From Erysipelotrichaceae bacterium (GTDB taxonomy: Bacteria > Bacillota_I > Bacilli_A > Erysipelotrichales > Erysipelotrichaceae), in the NCBI GenBank assembly GCA_030533035.1, contig JAUNJW010000080.1, positions 1-8,613 on the forward strand: DNA of 8,613 nt, read 5' to 3'. The notes below the pieces were generated by a model that searched no databases, was not told where the DNA came from, and worked only from the letters and a program-made list of their open reading frames with translations. Positions 5,537 through 8,613 of the stretch are shown piece by piece. Both the position numbers and the translations under genes were made by a program. The first letter of the stretch is position 1; the number at the start of each line of letters is the position of its first letter.

Positions 5537-6172
5537 TTATGAATTGCTTTTTTTGCGGGCGAGAATCCGCAGCCAGGGTTTCTTCGGATGATGTTCGCAG
5601 TATATGATTTCAAACCCGGCCTCTTCCATTGCCGCTGTGATTTCTTCTTTTGTATACAGGGTCATGCCGTCGATGATCTTTTCGAATTTCTTCGCTGCCG
5701 GATCCAGTCCGTCTGACTCATTGACAGCCAGGAAGTATCCTCCTTCTTTGAGAACCTTCGCAATCTCCCTGAAACAGCGGGCAAGGCCCGGCCAGAAGTA
5801 AATGGTTTCAAAAGCCGTCGCAAGGTCAAAGGTTTCCGGTTTGAATTTCAGGCCGGAAACATCCGCCCGGACGATCCGGCATCTGCCCTTCGCGATTGCG
5901 TCCGCGTTGTGTTTTTTTGAAGTCTGCACGGAAAGCTCAGAGTAATCGGCGCCGGTCACGCAGGCTTCAGGATATCGTTCCAGAAGCTTTTCCACATTGC
6001 GGCCGCCGCCGCAGCCGAAATCGGCTGCCTGCCTCACTTCCGTGCGGGGAAGTCTCTCCATGCCCCAGTCGCCAAGTTTCGCGTGGCCTGAATTCATTCC
6101 GTTTACCATCAGCTTTCCCAGAAATCCTTCCGGTTTTTTTGTCTGTGAGAAGAAGTTTTTCAGTAGTCCCAT
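5537..6172 (-). CDS. Class I SAM-dependent methyltransferase
   Basis: This 211-residue soluble protein has the Rossmann methyltransferase fold. Motif I is AADFGCGGGRN (49-59), with Phe in the usual Val/Leu position. The acidic loop is GADYSE (D76). FDLATAFETIYFWPG (115-129) corresponds to motif IV, and LKEGGYFLAVNE (141-152) to the post-motif strand. The C-terminus (170-211) has the helix-strand pattern YTKEEITAAMEEAGF and a basic end. It resembles UbiE/Methyltransf_11 enzymes; the substrate is unknown. The ATG is preceded by AGGAG at 5-nt spacing. It is the first gene of a two-methyltransferase operon, and its promoter region carries a strong palindrome. The two enzymes differ too much outside the motifs to be a recent duplication. 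Confidence 0.88.
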   Translation of the reverse strand: MGLLKNFFSQTKKPEGFLGKLMVNGMNSGHAKLGDWGMERLPRTEVRQAADFGCGGGRNVEKLLERYPEACVTGADYSELSVQTSKKHNADAIAKGRCRIVRADVSGLKFKPETFDLATAFETIYFWPGLARCFREIAKVLKEGGYFLAVNESDGLDPAAKKFEKIIDGMTLYTKEEITAAMEEAGFEIIYCEHHPKKPWLRILARKKSNS

Positions 6173-6187
6173 GTCCGCTCCTTATCA

Positions 6188-6207
6188 GTTAGTTATAAAT
6201 AACTAAC
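6188..6207. promoter_or_regulatory. Palindromic operator-like site of the methyltransferase operon
   Basis: Perfect 8-bp arms GTTAGTTA (6188-6195) and TAACTAAC (6200-6207) flank a 4-bp centre, TAAA. It covers the predicted transcription start (about 6205) and lies between the -10 box and the ribosome binding site, where a bound dimer would block transcription. The shape fits operators of TetR- or MarR-family repressors. No such regulator gene is in the window, so the partner is unknown. Confidence 0.65.
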
Positions 6208-6211
6208 ACAC

Positions 6212-6221
6212 ATTATAGCGG
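6212..6221 (-). promoter_or_regulatory. Promoter -10 of the methyltransferase operon
   Basis: A perfect TATAAT (6217-6212) lies in the context CCGCTATAAT. No recognisable -35 hexamer is found at 16-18 bp. A second small palindrome, CGGATAATCCG (6219-6229), lies in the spacer just upstream of the -10 box. The predicted leader is about 33 nt. Confidence 0.65.
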
Positions 6222-6248
6222 ATAATCCGTCTTTTTGGCCGGTTAATT

Positions 6249-6275
6249 TAAAAAGCCCGCAATCAGTGCGCGGGC
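6249..6275 (-). terminator. Intrinsic terminator of the AAA ATPase gene
   Basis: On the reverse strand GCCCGC (6275-6270) pairs with GCGGGC (6260-6255) around a 9-nt loop, followed by TTTTT (6254-6250). It lies 26 bp after the ATPase stop codon and separates this unit from the methyltransferase promoter. Confidence 0.85.
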
Positions 6276-6301
6276 ATCCGGTTTCCTTTGGAAAATGCGT
6301 C

Positions 6302-7033
6302 TTATTCTGCTTCATCGAGCAGATGACGGAGAATTCTTTCCCTTCCGTTCATAAACATGGAATAAATTCTGTAGCTGCCGGTTTCCTCATAGCTGACCGG
6401 ATGGACGGGGCCATCGTCAAAGCTGAGGATTTCGGCGTCCGGATACGCCAGCAGCACCGGCGAGTGGGTAACGATGATAAACTGCGCCCCTTCCTTCACG
6501 CATCCGGCGATTTCAACCAGCAGGGTCAGCTGGCGCTGCGGGGAAAGCGCGGCCTCCGGTTCGTCAAGCAGGTAAAAACCGCTGCCGTTAAAGTAATTCT
6601 GGGCGGCTGCGAGGAAGCTTTCGCCATGCGACTGCAGATGGAAATCCATATGGATGCCGCGGGGATCATCCTTCGCGTATTCCTCCTCCTTGGTGGCGAC
6701 ATTGTAGAAACTTTCCGCCCTGAGGAAATAGCCGCCTTTCGGCCGGCGTGCGCCTTTGTTCAGGCGGATGCCCTCAAAAAGATCTGAATGGGAGTCATGG
6801 GTGGAGAAGCTGTAGTTCTTTGTGCCGCCTTCGGGATTGAAGCCCCAGGCGACCGCAATGGCTTCCAGAAGCGTGGATTTGCCGGTTCCGTTTTCACCGG
6901 AAAAGAAGGTCACCGGTGAATTCAGGCACAGCTCATCCAGGCCGCGGAGCGCTTCGATCTGCCGGGTATAGGAATCCGGGCTGATCCTGTTCCAGTCAAT
7001 GATGACGCTGTTGACAAACTGTTTTCCAGCCAT
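6302..7033 (-). CDS. AAA family ATPase (ABC/SMC-type nucleotide-binding domain, COG3910-like)
   Basis: This 243-residue protein is a single stand-alone ATPase domain with every ABC/SMC-type landmark in order. The Walker A motif is GENGTGKST (46-54), the signature-like loop SHGES (135-139), the Walker B YLLDEPEA (154-161) with catalytic E158, and the switch motif THSP (189-192). There is no membrane segment, coiled coil or extra effector domain. It resembles small predicted ATPases of unknown role, sometimes found with nucleases in defence operons; no nuclease partner is next to it here. I start it at ATG 7033, with AGGGGG 8 nt upstream; an in-frame GTG at 7042 overlaps that site and is rejected. 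It has its own -10 box and a terminator, and lies 51 nt downstream of the thiazoline-hydrolase-like gene with no terminator between, so co-transcription is possible. Confidence 0.88.
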   Translation of the reverse strand: MAGKQFVNSVIIDWNRISPDSYTRQIEALRGLDELCLNSPVTFFSGENGTGKSTLLEAIAVAWGFNPEGGTKNYSFSTHDSHSDLFEGIRLNKGARRPKGGYFLRAESFYNVATKEEEYAKDDPRGIHMDFHLQSHGESFLAAAQNYFNGSGFYLLDEPEAALSPQRQLTLLVEIAGCVKEGAQFIIVTHSPVLLAYPDAEILSFDDGPVHPVSYEETGSYRIYSMFMNGRERILRHLLDEAE

Positions 7034-7058
7034 AAAAAACACCCCCTTCTCAATCAGT

Positions 7059-7069
7059 ATTGTAGCAGG
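7059..7069 (-). promoter_or_regulatory. Extended -10 promoter of the AAA ATPase gene
   Basis: CCTGCTACAAT (7069-7059) on the reverse strand is identical over 11 bases to the box before the CoA-transferase gene. A weak -35 candidate, ATAACA, lies 18 bp upstream and overlaps the stop codon of the preceding gene. The expected start near 7052 gives a leader of about 19 nt. Confidence 0.6.
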
Positions 7070-7084
7070 GAGTGAATGGATCTG

Positions 7085-7720
7085 TTATTTAACCTTTTTC
7101 ACATAGCCGCAATCGCAGTAAGGGCCGCCTGCGGCCAGGGTATGCTGCCTTCTGAATATACTGGCGCCGCCGGCTTCGCTCATGGTGTAATCCAGGCTGC
7201 ACATGGCCGACACCAGGTCAAAGAGACCGTACTGCTTCATGAGCGTGCAGATACCGCAATTGCTGAATCTTACCTCGTAGCCGCTGTCATCGCTGTAGGG
7301 AAGAAACTCCATGTTCCAGGAATACGGATTTCTGTCGGCTGCCCGGAAAGCCGCTGTTTTCCGCATGCCGTTGACGTCCTTTTCCGTGAATTTGGAAGCG
7401 GCGGACAGCCGGCAGAACAGTTTCATCGGCGGGATCATCATCGCCTGCCGGTAATAGTCTGTCAGCCGGCGCACATCCGGCCTTGTGTCCATACTCAGCA
7501 CAAACGCCGTCAGCATCGCGCAGCTGACAATGTTCATTTTAAAGCGGTCGCCTTTTTCAAATTCAGGAATGCCGGCAATGATTTTCCGGTATTCGCCATG
7601 GGCTTTCCGGGTGATCCGCTTTGCGGCGGCAGGATCATACGCGAACACTTCTGTCAGCTGTTTTCTGAAAGAATGCGCGAACAGGGCCCACATGCCCGGC
7701 GCCATGCCTGTATATTTCAT
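7085..7720 (-). CDS. L-2-amino-thiazoline-4-carboxylic acid hydrolase family protein
   Basis: This 211-residue protein fits the ATC hydrolase family. The founding Pseudomonas enzymes open the thiazoline ring of 2-amino-thiazoline-4-carboxylate on a route to L-cysteine. The diagnostic part is C-terminal: CGICTLMKQYG (155-165), CSLDYTMSE (174-182), then FRRQHTLAAGGPYCDCGY (189-206), which has the family's typical LA-x-GG-x-x-C-D pattern. Conserved Cys residues (155, 158, 174, 202) may be catalytic or metal-binding. There is no signal peptide. The start overlaps the stop of the upstream alpha/beta hydrolase by 4 nt (ATGA), with GGAGG at 7-8 nt, so the two are translationally coupled. Many Bacillota members have no proven activity on thiazolines; a different amide or heterocycle substrate is possible. 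Confidence 0.8.
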   Translation of the reverse strand: MKYTGMAPGMWALFAHSFRKQLTEVFAYDPAAAKRITRKAHGEYRKIIAGIPEFEKGDRFKMNIVSCAMLTAFVLSMDTRPDVRRLTDYYRQAMMIPPMKLFCRLSAASKFTEKDVNGMRKTAAFRAADRNPYSWNMEFLPYSDDSGYEVRFSNCGICTLMKQYGLFDLVSAMCSLDYTMSEAGGASIFRRQHTLAAGGPYCDCGYVKKVK

Positions 7721-8601
7721 TCTTCTTCCCTCCTTCCGTGGGTTCTGATCAGCCGGATCATCAGATCCCAGCCCTGTCTGGCCTCTTTGACCACCGGGAA
7801 GACCGGCCAGCAGTGGAACATGCCCTCACCGACGATCAGGTCATACCGGGCATGATACTTCGCAAACGCCCTTTCAAAGGAAGGCGCAAAGCCGTAAAGG
7901 CATTCATCGCTGCCGTATATGAGCGTGATCTTTCCGTCATACGTGAAATCGCCCTTCTGCAGGAAGATCATGTATTCCGGGATGTCCGTTTCGCCATGGC
8001 GCAGGATCTCTTCGGCGGTGAACATGTATTCCGCGGAAATAGCGACGTCTTTTTCATCGAGGGCTCCGACCGCTTTTCTTTCCTCTTCGCTGCTGACGCA
8101 GGTGCCCGGCGAGATGGCAAGGATATAGGCCGGCTTCGGCACTTCCGGGTGCTCTGCGTTGATATAGGGAATCATGCCGAGGGCAAGATTGCCGCCGGAG
8201 GAAGTCCCGAGAACGGAAATGTTTTCCGGACTGTAATTCTGCAGCATTTTCAGATAGGTGCTGTGGATCATCTGATACGCCCTGGTTACCGGATATTCCT
8301 TGCACAGCGGATAATACGGCACATAGACGTCGCAGCCTGTCTGCTTCGCGGATTTCAGGGCTTTTCTGATTGATCCAGGCCGGGGCGGAGTGACCATCCC
8401 GCCGCCGATGATGAAAAGGGTTGCCCTGTCTGTTTTCTGCCTGTGGATCATCCGCATGACAGGAAATCCGTCAATCTGGATCAGATCAATGATCATGGCG
8501 GGATCATGAAGCTGCGGGATTCTGTTTTTCCTGTTTTCAGCTGTTTTAATCTTCAGGATCTCTTCCGCTGTTTTCCCGCTGCGGTTTTTGAGTCCTGCCA
8601 T
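7717..8601 (-). CDS. Alpha/beta hydrolase (esterase/lipase-like, HSL-type)
   Basis: This 294-residue protein has the alpha/beta-hydrolase fold with a plausible triad: S134 in GTSSG (132-136), D232 in YGSDE (229-233) and H263 in GMFHCWP (260-266). The oxyanion segment reads IIGGGM (64-69), a variant of the HGGG motif of hormone-sensitive-lipase-type esterases that lacks the His. There is no signal peptide, so it is likely cytoplasmic; the substrate would be a small ester or a related compound. It overlaps the thiazoline-hydrolase-like gene by 4 nt, suggesting joint action on one compound. The ATG at 8601 has AGGG 8 nt upstream, but only 12 bases lie before the window edge and no in-frame stop occurs in them. 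A longer N-terminus therefore cannot be excluded. Confidence 0.85.
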   Translation of the reverse strand: MAGLKNRSGKTAEEILKIKTAENRKNRIPQLHDPAMIIDLIQIDGFPVMRMIHRQKTDRATLFIIGGGMVTPPRPGSIRKALKSAKQTGCDVYVPYYPLCKEYPVTRAYQMIHSTYLKMLQNYSPENISVLGTSSGGNLALGMIPYINAEHPEVPKPAYILAISPGTCVSSEEERKAVGALDEKDVAISAEYMFTAEEILRHGETDIPEYMIFLQKGDFTYDGKITLIYGSDECLYGFAPSFERAFAKYHARYDLIVGEGMFHCWPVFPVVKEARQGWDLMIRLIRTHGRREEE

Positions 8602-8613
8602 CCTGACTGCCCT

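Overview
The window looks like chromosome from an anaerobic, gut-type Bacillota (Firmicutes), possibly a relative of the Erysipelotrichia or Lachnospiraceae. The grounds are a moderately GC-rich sequence with strong GGAGG-type ribosome binding sites, short intrinsic terminators with U-runs, and a CoA-transferase of the butyryl-CoA:acetate / 4-hydroxybutyrate type. The placement is an inference from gene content and style; no rRNA or other marker gene is present. Eight genes can be read in full, and a ninth is represented only by its last 17 codons. No CRISPR array, tRNA, rRNA, insertion sequence or prophage module is visible.

Layout, left to right. (1) The tail of a forward gene (to 56) meets a reverse-strand FRG-domain gene (121-942) across a bidirectional terminator. 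(2) Upstream of the FRG gene on the reverse strand is the CoA-transferase (989-2341). It has its own promoter and a leader carrying two inverted repeats. No terminator separates it from the FRG gene, so the FRG gene may be read both from a promoter at 960-970 and by read-through. (3) A reverse-strand DUF349 repeat protein (2480-3844) ends in a strong terminator. Its codon choice resembles that of a highly expressed gene. (4) A 435-bp AT-richer divergent intergenic region (3845-4279) carries several dyads and three perfect matches to the DnaA-box consensus, one of them inside an 11-bp-phased triple repeat. (5) A forward orphan gene (4280-4657, 125 aa) ends at a second bidirectional terminator.

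(6) Two reverse-strand SAM-dependent methyltransferase genes (6172-5537, then 5512-4706) form a tight operon. A perfect TATAAT -10 box and a near-perfect 20-bp palindrome lie over the expected transcription start, the classic place for a repressor operator. (7) At the right edge a reverse-strand alpha/beta hydrolase overlaps by 4 nt (ATGA) an L-2-amino-thiazoline-4-carboxylate hydrolase-family gene. A SMC/ABC-like AAA ATPase follows 51 nt downstream with its own extended -10 promoter and a terminator.

Metabolically, the CoA-transferase probably performs the last step of butyrate formation or a related CoA exchange. The other genes are housekeeping-accessory or poorly characterised, and I see no confident new defence or mobile system. 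The most unusual sequence signals are regulatory: the DnaA-box-like, phased-repeat intergenic region; the methyltransferase operator; and a shared CCTGCTAYAAT extended -10 box used by three reverse-strand genes with poor -35 boxes.
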